From positions 26,462,248 to 26,526,247 of the forward strand of contig OY987266.1 of the NCBI GenBank assembly GCA_963920665.1: 64,000 bases of DNA. The letters are read 5' to 3'. Both the position numbers and the translations under genes were made by a program. The stretch is from Straminergon stramineum (lineage: Eukaryota > Streptophyta > Bryopsida > Hypnales > Calliergonaceae). Shown piece after piece: positions 24,430 to 36,269 of this stretch (its first letter is position 1; every line of letters begins with the position of its first letter). Under the pieces are notes generated by a model. That model had not been told where the DNA came from, ran no database searches, and saw only the letters and a list, made by a program, of their open reading frames with translations.

Positions 24430-26570
24430 GGTGCATGTGTTGTCGATTGCCCTCCATCGGTTTAGAGGGGCCAAGAATTATTTATTGTAAATCATCAAAA
24501 TTATTGAAATTCTGATGAAGGCTTGATTTAGTATAGAAGCTTGCTATATCGACTAAATTTCAAGTAGTAGTATAGCTGTGAATGATGATGTAGAAAGTAC
24601 AATTTTATCAAAAGAAGCTCATATAGAATTGTAGAAAATTCAATCATTGAATGTAGGTGTATTGGAAATTTTACTGTTTATTAAGTATGTACTTGGTAAA
24701 CGCAAGGATTTTATTTCCATTTCTTGTAGGCTTGTAGGGAGTGTCTGAAGACATAATCACTAATAGGTGAAGGTATTTACATCCTTGGCAATAAATGAAA
24801 TTTGCAATCTATTCCTCATTGATTTCACTAAATTTAAATGGAGGATTATTCATCCAAATTGATCAAAACCACCCCAAGAATGGTGCCAAATTAGAGATGT
24901 CATCCACTTATAAGCAAGAATATTAAGCCAAATATTCGCTTTAAAATAATTAATCGCTTATTAGCAAAATCTGTTCGCTAATCAAATCCCCAAGTGAAAG
25001 GTAATTCTTAGGGGTGAAATTATCCGACATATTGCCGAGCCCAAACAAATTGGTCATCATGTGCTCTAATTTAAGTTCTAAGACTATTTGAACCCATTAA
25101 TTACATTCTTCTACAAATTGGTACTATAGAAGAGGTTAGGATAGACCTTGTTCTTTCATTGATTTCTACATTGTGATTGAAAGGAAAGATTTTTTTTATT
25201 CCAAAGGACTATAGTGTATCTTTCAATTATTTAATATTGGGTCCTTTTTTGATAAATATTTTATTTTATTAACTTTGATACTTATGAGAATTTGATTTGA
25301 TTATCCCTAAGTCAATTAAAATTGGACAGTAGAATTATTGAATATGGAAAGGTAAAGAAAGCTTCGGAAAAAGTATACTAGTAATTAGGAAACCAAAAAG
25401 TAATTACAGCAACTTAGTCCTTTTTTGGGAAAAGGCATTGAAAACATACATTCGATGCTTGGAAGAATTCTTTCAAAGAATGATTTCACTGTGAAGGCAT
25501 TTTTTTTAAATCAAAAAGAATTCCATATGTAATATGGTCTACAAATTACTAGCATCAATCTTCAAGGGGGTCTTCAAAGGTTTAAGAATGGCGTGCATAA
25601 GGAGGTCTAAAGTGATCCTTCATGAAAGTCAACAATTGAAAATTGATTAATAAACACCTATGGGATTTTCAATTCCCTTTAATACTTTCTATTATTTCCA
25701 ATTTTTTCTAGACTTGATAGTGAAATTGTCCTTTGTTTTATTTTAGGATTCATAATATTCTTTGTTTTTAAGATTACATTTTCTAAGAATGACTTACAGA
25801 TTGTGGTCTTCTGTAACAAATACATCCTACGTCCTTCATTTTCTGGAGGACTTAGGGACCAAATATGCCTTTTTCTAAATTTGGCTCATTAGCATACAAT
25901 GACCGTTTCTGAATCTAAATAGAAGTATACACAAAAAATGCAAAAATTAGATATGCATACAACCACAATCAAATTAGGTACTTGCCAAAGAAGGCTCTTG
26001 TAAGGGTGTTCTCATATGTTTTTATTCTCCACAAATCTAATGAAACTGAAGGACGAAGCATCTTTCTTAGTCCCCGCCTTTGAAATCCTGATCTTCTCTA
26101 TTTTTAGATGATTTGATTTGAATCCATTCAAAGTAGAAAACGTTTTTTTTATGTTCCTCAAATATCCTAAACATATACAAAATTCTACTTCTGTTGGCTA
26201 CAGAAAGAGAAGCAAGGCTAAATTTACGCTGTCATTGTCCAAAATTTGTGTTTCTTTAAAGACCTACTTCCCACAATGGCATATTCACTACAGAATGATG
26301 GCATACACGAAATAGGATAAGTGCAATAGGAGAAGCTCAAATTTTTTAAAGGTGACTTCCACAAATTACTCATGTAAACATTCTTTAATTAATGCACGCA
26401 GGAACTACAAGAGGCCTATAGTCATTTAAATATGTAGAACAAATTTTACATGAATAATGGAGTAGAAAATGACATGAAGAGTTGAAGGGTTCTGAAACAC
26501 ATTTGTTCTTTCCTATCGAATTTCCATGAAATGCAATGATTGTGAACAAACTAAAGAGGAGGAATGATTT
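24430..26570. other. Gene-free interior of the MULE
   Basis: About 2.1 kb of AT-rich sequence. No sustained coding frame, inverted repeat or recognisable element was found. Confidence 0.45.
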
Positions 26571-26572
26571 TG

Positions 26573-26890
26573 CTAGGTTCTTACAAAAGCAACGACCTCA
26601 TACGGTCCTTCATCTTGTCCTCTTGTTGTATCCTCCGACATCTCTTGCAATACCTCCAAGTCCTTCGCTCCAGCAGTGTCTTCCCCACTCCCATCTCCGG
26701 TGGTAAAGCAAAGTGCTTTGCGAAGGTCGCCCGTTGTAGACTGACCTGTTTTCGACATGACTTTCTTCCCTCGAGTCATTCTAGATCTCCGCAGTTCCTT
26801 ACAAGATGAGAAATACAAAGAGCGACGCCTATTTTTCCTCCTTCTCAACAATGTACTAGGAATGGATGTGCCCAAGTTCTCTACAAACAT
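26573..26890 (-). CDS. Possible small basic protein or exon, unrecognised
   Basis: A 105-residue minus-strand frame begins MFVENLG and has a strongly basic N-terminal half (LRRRKNRRRSLYF, RGKKVMSK) resembling a nuclear localisation signal, then an acidic/Ser/Thr-rich half. A polypyrimidine-rich stretch ending in TGTAG lies just before GAACTTGGGC, so it may be a 3' exon with an acceptor near 26879. I recognise no family. It may be a third MULE gene, a 5' exon of the ParB-methylase-like gene, or chance. Confidence 0.3.
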   Translation of the reverse strand: MFVENLGTSIPSTLLRRRKNRRRSLYFSSCKELRRSRMTRGKKVMSKTGQSTTGDLRKALCFTTGDGSGEDTAGAKDLEVLQEMSEDTTRGQDEGPYEVVAFVRT

Positions 26891-26899
26891 GAAAAAGAT

Positions 26900-27650
26900 G
26901 ACTACATGGAATCTAACACTCTAAAATCCAACGAGCGCTCAGAACTGAAAGTATGCAATGGCTCTACCTAGCAGAAATGGTTTCTATTTGTAAAGTTCAA
27001 AGGAATGGTCTAGAAGCATACAATGTCACAATGAAATTTCAGTGATGATAGAGGCTTGTGTTTGTAGTGACAAAGTGTTACATCAAAGCTAGCTTGCTAC
27101 GCCGTAAACAATCATAGTTCAAGGCCACCAAATCCGTATGAATATCTGACACATTCCATGAACTCCAATGACGTGCAAGGGGCGGCCACCATGCATTTAT
27201 GAATCTTCCCAAAAAGGGTGCACTAAAGGGTGTTAAAGGCGGCTTAGGAAAGGGTTGGCATGGTTAGAATTTGCAGTAGATGACGGTTAGTGTAAAAAAA
27301 GATTAAATGGTTGGAGGGTCAGTACTTACTACATGCGGATGACGACTAGTCGACTACTGACAATAATTTAGTACAAGTCAATTGCACTACATGTCAATAG
27401 CTATTCAATGTACATGGCGGCACATGATAGTACTGTAATTTAAGTGGATGGTGGCGGAGGGCTTGGCAAAAGTAGATTTGGAAGATCTATTCATAATGAC
27501 CCTAAATGTTGAGTGAGTACTAGTACTATTTCACAGTTTGATACAATTGACAGTGATCAACCCATTGAGCTCCTTCAAATTCTATTCTTCCTCATCCAAT
27601 GCTCAGGATTACAAGTCTCCATTTCATAACTCTATGCACTAGTTCTTGAG
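26900..27650. other. Putative 5' region of the MULE transposase gene
   Basis: No coding frame was seen. The stretch precedes the transposase start and presumably holds its promoter, but I see no clear TATA box. Confidence 0.35.
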
Positions 27651-30600
27651 ATGGCTTGCATTCGAGTAGACGGTCATGAAGTCCCTCTTATGTTTCCCAT
27701 AGAGGATGGAGGACGTGCTAGAGTCCTTAGTCACCTTCTCCACGTCCGATTTAGATTTGTAGAGTCCTCCATCTATGTTGAAGAAGAAAGGATGTCGGAG
27801 TCAGGCAAAGTGAAAGAATTTGTCCCTGTTGTCAAATCTGCAGAAGATGAAGGACATTGTTGGTACCTCTCCCTCGGGCACTACAGGGCATATGGACTCC
27901 CTCTTTCCATTCTAGATTCTTCCACTAAGATGTTGAGTCGGCAATCAGACAATTCAACAGTAAATATGCCATATATAGGACACGTTGTTTCACCTAGTGG
28001 AAGTCCTCAAATTCCTCAAGTTCTTCTAAAGCCTTCATTACTTCATGCCATAAAGATAGAGAAATTAGATCCAATTATAGAACTATCTAGTGAATCGGAA
28101 GGAGAGTCTCCTGAATTGACTGTCAAAAATTCAGGATGTTCTATTGGAACTACAATCAGTGGAAGGGCTCTATTGAACTCTACATTTGAGAGTCCATCAA
28201 GTAGTCAATTGCAATCCTCATTGCCTCGTCCTCTATTGCATCCGTATCCAAGCCATAGAGTAAGTATAATAGATTGTTTGAAGAGACTAGCCAACATGCA
28301 TCGATCTCGAAACGAACTGTCTATAATGGATTTTAGCATCATGAAGCACCAGCATATTTCTTTTCTTCCGGCAGTATTTGATGGAGATATCATTTTTGAA
28401 ATACCACCATGTCGCTCCACTTCATCTTCATCATCAGCGCGGAGCTTGGAAGGAATGGACAAGCGTTATGATGGACACCCGTGGTGTAGGCTCATGACCA
28501 CAAACATCAACAACTCCAACAACCTCAAGTTTCGTAAGTCCCATTGTGCCGGCCATCTTGCTTGTGTGAACCCAAACTGTGATTATTTAAACAGAACTTC
28601 AAAGAGGAACGAAACAGAGTGGAGTGGCTTCACATTGATTCCTTTTGTAGTTGGAGATGGACCTCCCAAAGACAGTACCCTAGTTTGCAAAGTGTGTAGG
28701 AAACCACCTTCATGTCTTAGCCCTTGCAATGCTAGGATATACTATGCTTTCAATGACAACCTAGAAATGAGAAGGGCCGCTATTCACTTCGAAGAGCACA
28801 ACCACCCGGTGGTGAAGGGCATGTACAGAGATTCTACAAAGGAAATTTGTGGACTCATTGAAGAACAGGTGGCTAGAACACCATCGGCTACGAACTCAGC
28901 AATTGCTCTATCCGCTAGTAAAGAGTTCTTAACGAACTATCTATTTCACAACGGAGATGGAGAGAAGGAGTTACTGAAGGGGGAGGAAATAAAGGAGGTT
29001 ATGGACCGCTTCCAATATCTCAATAGTCCAAATATACGGAACGTGATCGCCTCTTTCTACTCAAACAATCGAGGGGGGATCATTGACAACATTATGACTA
29101 TGAAGAAGGAGTCGAAATTTGAATTCATACACGATAGCGTCTTCCCTGGGCAAGGGAAGGAGAAGGTTTATATCTTCAAAATGCTCACTGAAGGACCCGG
29201 AAGTGGAGTGGACCTTGTAAGGCGCATGCAAGCCGGAGGTAATCTGCAAAATGCGTGGTTGATGTTTGACCACGTGAAGCGCGTGAAGGAGTGGACCACA
29301 ATGGCCTGCCATGTGTATGATGTTGAGTATAAGAAGGTGATGACTATTGTAGTGTGTGATATGCAGTCTGAAGATACTGAGGTGTAAGTACAATTTTGGA
29401 GGAGCTTAAACACTGCCATGGCACAACATGGAGTACCAAATCCAAACTTTATAGGATTTATGGCAGACAGTGCTATAGCCAATTGGAATGCGGTCCGGAT
29501 TGTCTATGGCAGTGGATCTGCCAATGAGGAAATGGAGAATTGTGAAAGGACCTATTTGCTGGATTGGAGTAGTTCTCTTCATAAACACTCCCAGAAGTAC
29601 ATCAAGGAAGCGCTTCAACAACAACATATTTCTCTGTGTAAGCAATACAAAGATTCCAAGAATATGGATCAAGTAGAGACACGTTATCTAGCAATTCGAT
29701 CATGGTGGCTATCATCCAGAGCTGCAAACGAAGAAGCAATTCATCACTTAGACCATTGGCTAGCATTCTGGCATTTTCGATATCAACAGTGGGGAGGCTT
29801 CATGGACATGGTGAGTAAAGTACTTATTTCTATGCATAAGGGGATTTCAGTTTTTGATGGTGTCACACCATATAATGCAAAGATAAACTTACGTTGCTCC
29901 ATATATTTTATTTTGTTTTCCAATGATGTAGAATACCGAAAGAACTTCATTTTATAATTTGAAATTCTTTGAGCTATTCTTCAACGGTATCCAGAAGAGG
30001 GGGTCTACCAAACAATAAAAGAGCATATGTCGGATCTGACGAAACTCTTCATGGTGTTTACTAGACCCCCTCTTTTAGGTGTCTTTAAAGGAACATGCAA
30101 TTCTTCAAAGTCCTCATGTAAGATGTGAGTACTTCCTTGTACCAAGAAGTTGAAAGAAGATTGTGTTGCTGCATTTTTATATAGTCATATAGGTGTATTT
30201 GAAATTGTCTTTGAATATTGTTCATTTTATGATAGGACATGTTCATTCGACCACGAAACAATCTATAATTACAAATATCTGTGAGGTTTTCAAAGTGAAG
30301 TGCTAACTGTTGCCTAAACTTGTGTTCATTTTTAGAAATTGAATTTGGAGGAAATGCTGGACCTGCCATTGTGTAATTTATCTGAAACAATCCATAACAA
30401 ATGGCTCCAAATGTCCGGAAAAAGAGGAAACAATTTATTTGATGCGACTTATGACGACAGTATTTGTGCTTGGATGCAAATGACAAATTATCGAGCATAC
30501 CTCAGAGGTCATGCACATGGCTTTGGTCCATCGAAGAACAAATTGAAGTTGAGGGCTGCCACTCGAAGTAGAGATCCAAAGAAAATTGCTGAAGTGCTCA

Positions 30601-31724
30601 ACACTTTACCTGAAGCAGAGGGGCTTCGAAATCGATTACCACATTTAGAAGGAGAAGAGATCTTTGGAAGTACAAAGAGGAAGTTGGATGTACCCATAGG
30701 AGATGCTGGAGATTCACATAGATCAGACAAAGTGAATTTCTCTCAACTGCGTGTGCGTATGAGGTCCACAACAAATTCTACGGAGATGTTGGAAGGGAAA
30801 GGTAAAGAGGCGAATACAAATATTTGTCCACATGTCACTATTGCATATGAAAGTAACTGTGATACATTGAAGTGGCACATTGCGAGGATTAGCCACAAAT
30901 CGAATGCTAAATGTCACGCTCAACAACAGGGGTCAAATATCAAGTGCTCTACCAAAATTGCAAGGGGAAGGAAAGGTAACCCTGCTCCAACTTATCGAGG
31001 TAGAAAAATAGATTATGGTACTAAGCAAGAAGTGGTGGTTGACTTCTAGTTTTGTTGGGATGACATTGAACATTGTGTGAAAGGTTCGAAACGAAAATGG
31101 ATAATAGATTGGCCAGCTATGCAGGAGGTTTGGCCAGTTCTATCAGGGACACACCTTAGTCGGGAAGAAACTCTACTCTTGCAACATGCGGGATTTCAAC
31201 TCCAACAACGCCCTACGTTGTCGCCACGTCGACTTTTCAACATGTCAAAGATTTTCAAGACTGCCTTATTTGACCAACCACCACCAAAGAATCCAGATGC
31301 ATATCCAACAATAAGGAACAGCCGAACTATTCAGAGGATTGCAAATGCACCAACTACAAAGCAACGGAACAAGTGGGAGAGTGTAGGAAACATTAGAGGG
31401 CAAATCCTAGGAGTGACCTTACTCCCCCAACCGAGCCTAGGTGCAATAGTCTCACTAGAGACAGGGGTAGACCCTAACAAAAATGTCTACCGAATTACAA
31501 TTGGTATGTTCCCCACGTGCACATGACCTAACTTCACAAATATGGTTGTTTCTGCTATTGGAGGTCAACAACAATACGTGAATTGCAAACACTTGTACTA
31601 CTTGTATAGGTACTTCTGCAAGATGGATGTAAATGAAGACAAATTCATTCATGCACCTAGTTATAGCTTCAATGAATTGAAACTCCTTCTAGTTCGAGTT
31701 GGAATTATTAGAATTCCCGAATAG
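27651..31724 (+). pseudogene. MULE transposase with WRKY-GCM1-type zinc cluster and SWIM finger, disrupted
   Basis: Two exons, 27651-29810 and 30336-31724, with donor ATG|GTGAGT and acceptor TTTAG, give a 1,182-codon frame from MACIRVDGHEV. An N-terminal metal cluster at residues ~275-385 (HPWCRL, CAGHLACVNPNC, CKVCRKPPSC, EEHNHPV) resembles the WRKY-GCM1/FLYWCH fingers that precede MULE transposase domains. The middle carries plausible DDE elements: MFDHVKRVKEW near 537 and GFMADSAIANWNAVR near 600. The C-terminus has TCT-stop-PNFTN followed by YVNCKHLYYLYRYFC, a CxC..CxH SWIM finger whose second Cys codon position is now TGA. In-frame stops are TAA at 29385, TAG at 31047 and TGA at 31524; the frame is otherwise continuous. 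The role in intact copies would be to bind the termini and catalyse excision and insertion. It runs opposite to the ParB-methylase-like gene. The exact DDE residues are my inference. Confidence 0.78.
29999..30070. repeat. Hairpin module 3, inside the transposase intron
   Basis: GGGGGTCTACC at the left, ATGTCGGATCTGAC at the centre and TTTACTAGACCCCC at the right; 72 bases. It shares plan and sequence with the modules at 22244 and 22480 but lies in the intron (29811-30335) of the transposase gene. Confidence 0.7.
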
Positions 31725-32960
31725 GCATGGATTCCTTTTCAAGAACACTTCATTTGTATTGTATTCATTTACATATGTTATGATTCATATGATTTAGCGA
31801 TTTGGGAATTGAAAATGTCTCCGCATTTCCTAAGTATTAGAATATATATCATTCATGAAGTGTTTTGAAGCATGTTCCCGTGAATGATCAAAATTTGTGA
31901 TCATAACTTACTATCGCACACATGAAATTATGTTTAATTCCATTCATTCTATATTTTGCCTACGTACTTCATTTTTTTCTGAATTTGTTTGTCTCAGTTG
32001 TCTTTCTTATTCTTTTCAATCTTTTCTTTTTTTGGATTATCCTTCCTATTTTTTGTCGTCTTAATTTCCTTTTCCTTAACCTTTTTTTTATATCCCTTGC
32101 ACTTCTAATTTGAAAGTTTTTCGTTTCCTTTTCATTTCTTCTTCCATTCTTTTTTACCGAACTTCCAATTTTTCTTCCATTTTCTTTAGATTTACTACCC
32201 ATTTATGTCCTCACTTCCCATTTTATACTTACTCTCATTTTCTATTCCTTTGCTTCCAATTTTTTGGGCACTCTTTCTATTCATTGGAGTCCTCACTTTC
32301 ATGGCTTGTTTTTTTCATTTCTTTCTAGAACATGTTCTATATTTTATAACTCACTTGTTTCTATAATTTTCTACAAATTCAAGCCACATGTAAACATGTG
32401 GCATCAAATTAGATTCTACCTAACATTAATTCTTATAATTTAATATTATCCAGTGCAACACGCTTACAAATGAGAGTGAGCTTTCTACCACAAGGATTTG
32501 TCCTACCTATGTCACCCTAAACCCATCAATTGCCAACTCATCCTACATGTGCCCTCTTGTATTAGCACATGCTGAAAATTCTTAGACATATGCAATACTT
32601 AGGAGATACGGTTCTCTGCATGAACTAAAGTCGATCACAAAATTATAATTCACTATTTCCAAAGTGACATGAGTTTACTATACATTAAGCGGTTTACATA
32701 TTCTCTACTGTAGTCAATAAATAAATTCTTCGCCCTATGCACAAAATTTTGAAAGCCTGAATGCATAGCTACCTAAAACCCTAAACCCAAAAGTGTAAAA
32801 TCTTATCACAATCCACGGTCATAGGGTACACGGCCATAGGTCACTAAATTTACTATAAATAGTAAGGTTTCCTCAATTTTTTCTAACAAAAATTTTCAAA
32901 AAAATAGGGTTTGGGGGCTCACCGCTCACAAGTTCCACGCTCGCACGCTAGCGTCGTTGG
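31725..32960. other. MULE right subterminal region
   Basis: No gene. It contains a T/C-rich tract (31960-32330) and, near 32800-32960, the right terminal repeat with CTCACCGCTCACAAG and GCTCGCACGCTAGC. Confidence 0.6.
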
Positions 32961-33300
32961 TTGACAAAATATGACTCACAAGTTATTTTTCACATCAACA
33001 AAAAATACTACTTACAAAAGTCATATCCTATATCAGCCCAAAATATGACTATAAAAAGTCATGCCACATCAACCAAAATATGACTCACCATAGTTATATT
33101 CCATGTCAGCCTAAAATATGACTACATGGAGTCATGTGCCACGTAGGCTTTTTTCTCATTTGCCCAGGCAGCTCAAGAAAAAGTCAAGCCTCCAAGGATA
33201 GTCAACATATATGCCACGTAGGCAATAAATGTATAATTATACCCCCAATACATATGACTACAAATATGACTCATGAAAAATTTGACTAATCGGTAATGAC
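32961..33300. repeat. CACTA right subterminal repeat array
   Basis: About five units of 38-45 bp built from AAAATATGACT, six variable bases, AGTCAT and CACATCAA continue the array seen at 5330-5489. Each unit contains an inverted TATGACT/AGTCATA pair. It begins with the right TSD of the MULE. Confidence 0.75.
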
Positions 33301-33420
33301 TAGACCTAGTCATATCACGAGTCATCTATAGTGTTTTCTGCGTGAGTCATATTTTGAGATTTTACGATTCATTGCAGTCATATTTTGCAGTCATAAAATA
33401 CCCATTTTGTTGTAGTATTA

Positions 33421-34570
33421 TAGTTCCGAAAGTGGAAAATTTAGAGAAGCATAAGGAGAATTGTACTTGTAAAGAGGATGGTGTCCTCTTGCCTCACCTA
33501 AAGAAGAGGTACACTTTTGTAAAACAAGGTTGCAAGCACTTGCAATTGTGCAAACTATGAGTAGGGTGGAAGCAATCTAACACTAGGGTTGATCAATTGC
33601 TAGGAAGTTTGGAGGGTGAGCTCAAGAAAAAGGGAGTCCAATTCTCCACCCTTTTCCACATTTTGAGTTATGGTTGTCTAATGTGTGACTATCAACGTCA
33701 TTAATAGTTACTCACGCAACCATTTTAGTTAAATAAATCTTCTGAGAAAGCATTGGTTGGAGATGGCCGGTTGGAAAATGAGTGAGGATTTGCATGGTTC
33801 TACTCTTGCCGCCTTCAAGCATCTTATTCAATTTGCCTATATAATTTCCATTAGTGCTAATGAAGTGACAACAATGGATACCACCTCTTGGGTTGGTATC
33901 CACGTTTATGCGATAGATTATTGGAAGTGAGTGTTGCATCTTTTGCACTTGTCTTGCGTTTCAAAGAATGATACTACAAACCATTTGATTGATATAATCA
34001 TGCTGTCATGCATGTTCAAATGGACAAGGGAGGCTTGATGCATGAGAAAATTGCTTGCAAAGTGGTGTGTTTTGGTGTTGACAAAGTAAGTACATTTCAA
34101 GGACAAAGGATAGGAGTGACAACCCAAATTTGGGAGAAATGGGATCCATTTCTAATTGAAGATAGTTGTCTAAGTCTCAACCTCATGGATGAGACAATGT
34201 CTAGATTTTTATGGTCTCTCACCTTCAGGGCCTCTTCCAATCCTTATACTCCTATTTTTACTACAGTGGCAAGTGGCACATTGAGCAGCAAAGGCTTGCT
34301 AATCTTGTAGAAACTAAGAGAAATAAGATGGTAAGAGATGTGGAAACTCATTGGATATCCATGAGGAGTCTAGCAACAAGGATTATGTCTAAGTATCATA
34401 CATTACTGGTCAAAATGGGGATCAACATAATTGCCACTCTTGGTCACAAACCGCAACTTGGGGTTGCAGATAACTTCGATATGTTGGTTGATGTTGAGAT
34501 GTTCATTTCACTAGCTTGCTTTATTCCACTAGTGAACATTGTGCATTTCTTGATCAAGTTGTCGTAGATC
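33421..34570 (+). pseudogene. Decayed hAT-like transposase fragments
   Basis: Broken plus-strand frames resemble hAT-type transposases. At 33424-33560, KVENLEKHKENCTC precedes a Lys/His/Cys-rich segment as in BED-like N-termini. At 33765-33920, AAFKHLIQFAYIISISANEVT precedes TSWVGIHVYAIDYW. At 34290-34410, DVETHWISMRSLATRIMSKY matches the TRWLS-type helix of this superfamily. Several stops and frameshifts separate the parts. The CACTA-like element inserted at its left edge. Confidence 0.45.
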
Positions 34571-34844
34571 TATGATATCTTCATTTTCAATTTCATACAA
34601 GCAATAAAGTTGTCTCAAGATGAATTTGCCCAAATGTTCCTTGTTAAATCCACAACATATAATAAAATTGATTTTCAAAGCTACAATGAAATTGTGTAAT
34701 TGTCCTACAAAAAGATTCTTTTGTAGTAGAGGCAGTTGCTTAGAGATAATGGTATTTGTCACTTGCTCTTTCATTTTGAACACATCCATGTGTTTGTCTA
34801 TTGCCATGATAAGAAAACAAGGAACCGCCTTTTTATGATGCAAC

Positions 34845-36022
34845 ATTACTATTTTGTGAGCATGTAAGCATGAGCCTATAACGGTTGAATAGGGATTATG
34901 TGAGCATTGAGCTCAAAAATTTGAAGAAGCATTAGAAAACTTAATAATATTTCTAAAAATAGATTTCATCTTAAAATTTGGATCAAAATTTATTAATTTT
35001 AAGAAATTTTAGTACCTACTATCATGGACCTATTAGCATGGGCCTATTAGCATGGTTATGTAGATTTTAAATGAAAATTATAATTTTAATCTTGTTTAGA
35101 AGTAAATGTCACTATGAAGACGAAGAACCCAATTGATGTGAAAGATACATGGAGATGGAAATAAGTTTGTATAGAATATTGATTGATCATTGTCCTATAA
35201 CAACATGTATCTTCTTGGGGTCAATGGGAAGGTACCAATAATTTTCACTTGATGTGTTGTTATTGGACTTATTTATATTTCAGAGAAAAAAATTGTTGAT
35301 AAGATTTCATTATGTGTGGAAAGTGCTTAGCCACACTAAATTTCATTTTTATTGATCACTCTCTTGTAGTAGTGTGGATCTTTACGGGGTCGATGGTGGG
35401 GGGAGGGTATCTACATATTTGTCTCAATGTGTCGGTAATCGAACATATTAGGATTTTAGAAAATTTTGTTAAGATTTTAAGAAAATCTTTGGTTGATAGG
35501 GATTTTTTTGGAAGTAATGAACTTAGTTACACCAAAATGTTCATTAGTTGATCATTTTTCTCTTGTAGAACCTCCCGGGGATCCAACTCTTATGTCTCGA
35601 TCACATGGTTGTTTGGTTGATCACTCCCCTCTTATTACTTGGGACCTCTCAGTGCCGAGAGGATGATTGAGCACTTGCCATCTTGATATGCTATTTATTG
35701 GACTTTGCTAGATTTTTATGATCACTAACCTCTTGCTTCTTGGTACCTCTCAATGTTGAAAGGTACCTCGAAGCAAGAAGGAAGTGATCATAAAGATCTA
35801 AATCTAAATGGAACCACCTCATTTGATTTCAAAAGAATCCTAATTAATCACCCATTTTTTTCTTCTAAAACTCTAGTGAAGTTTAATAAATGGCACATCA
35901 AGGTTGTTCAAGGGACCATGGTAATAGGTCCATGGTAATAGGTATTAAAATTTACTATAACTATTAAAATTTGGCCAAAATTTTTAGATGGAATCTCTAA
36001 AAAATAATATGCTCATGCAACC
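34845..36022. mobile_element. Probable non-autonomous relative of the MULE
   Basis: The left part reads ATTACTATTTTGTGAGCATG and the right end in reverse complement GGTTGCATGAGCATATT, similar to the MULE termini. Facing inverted blocks ATGGACCTATTAGCATGG (about 35023-35060) and, reversed, ATGGACCTATTACCATGG (about 35917-35943) support a single inverted-repeat unit. I could not find a target duplication, so the ends are uncertain. No protein is evident inside. Confidence 0.4.
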
Positions 36023-36269
36023 TTGTACTTTTACATTCATAGAATAGCAACAATTTTCAAGCAAGTTTTTGCAATTTTCTTCCATTTGCTTTGGTTTCCA
36101 TTTTTATTTCCGAATATGTTTGTTTTGCATTTAATTCCAATTTTTTAATGATTCCATTTAATTCCATTGATTTTTTCTATGTTTTGCTTTATTTTCTTTC
36201 CCATATTTTTTTTGAACATTTCTACGTTTCTCTTGTGAGTATTGCGATAGGTGCATTGGAGGGCTTGGT

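Larger units (their letters stand above)
5490..32960. mobile_element. Large MULE-like transposon carrying a transposase and a ParB-methylase-like gene
   Basis: A perfect 9-bp direct repeat TTGACAAAA (5481-5489, 32961-32969) bounds the element. The left end reads CAGGGTTGCTAGCGTGCGAGC and the right end in reverse complement reads CCAACGACGCTAGCGTGCGAGC, giving an inverted repeat with an identical 14-base core, GCTAGCGTGCGAGC. Further in, both ends show CTATnnCCGTG-type motifs (5560-5620 and 32800-32850). The 9-bp TSD and the internal DDE/SWIM transposase both indicate the Mutator superfamily. Net of the nested LTR elements it measures about 18.4 kb, large for a MULE. Two genes run from a shared central region: a transposase (27651-31724, +) and a ParB plus DNA-methylase-like gene (21613-7268, -). 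Both are broken. The assignment of the ends is strong. The unity of cargo and ends is inferred from position. Confidence 0.8.
3307..33417. mobile_element. CACTA-like (En/Spm) element, split by a large MULE
   Basis: The left end begins CACTACAAGAAAACAAGTG. The right end, read in reverse complement, begins TACTACAACAAAATGGGT, and both continue into TTTTATGACT and AAATATGACT. The first base of the right end differs from canonical CACTA (a C-to-T change). A 3-bp direct repeat TTA flanks it (3304-3306 and 33418-33420), the usual TSD length for CACTA elements. Both arms are full of TATGACT/AGTCATA motifs, as expected of CACTA subterminal repeats. Without the MULE (5490-32960 plus one TSD copy) the element is only about 2.6 kb and encodes no TNP2-type transposase, so it is non-autonomous. 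The arms are 3307-5489 and 32970-33417. Confidence 0.8.

Noticed and set aside
3307..33417. A single 30-kb CACTA element carrying all the cargo
   Set aside because: An inner pair of inverted ends with its own 9-bp TSD (5481-5489/32961-32969) and continuity of the CACTA repeat array across it show a MULE nested in a small CACTA element.
34845..36022. Confident placement of this unit as a MULE with defined TSD
   Set aside because: The termini resemble the family but the flanking bases do not match, so it is listed only as probable.
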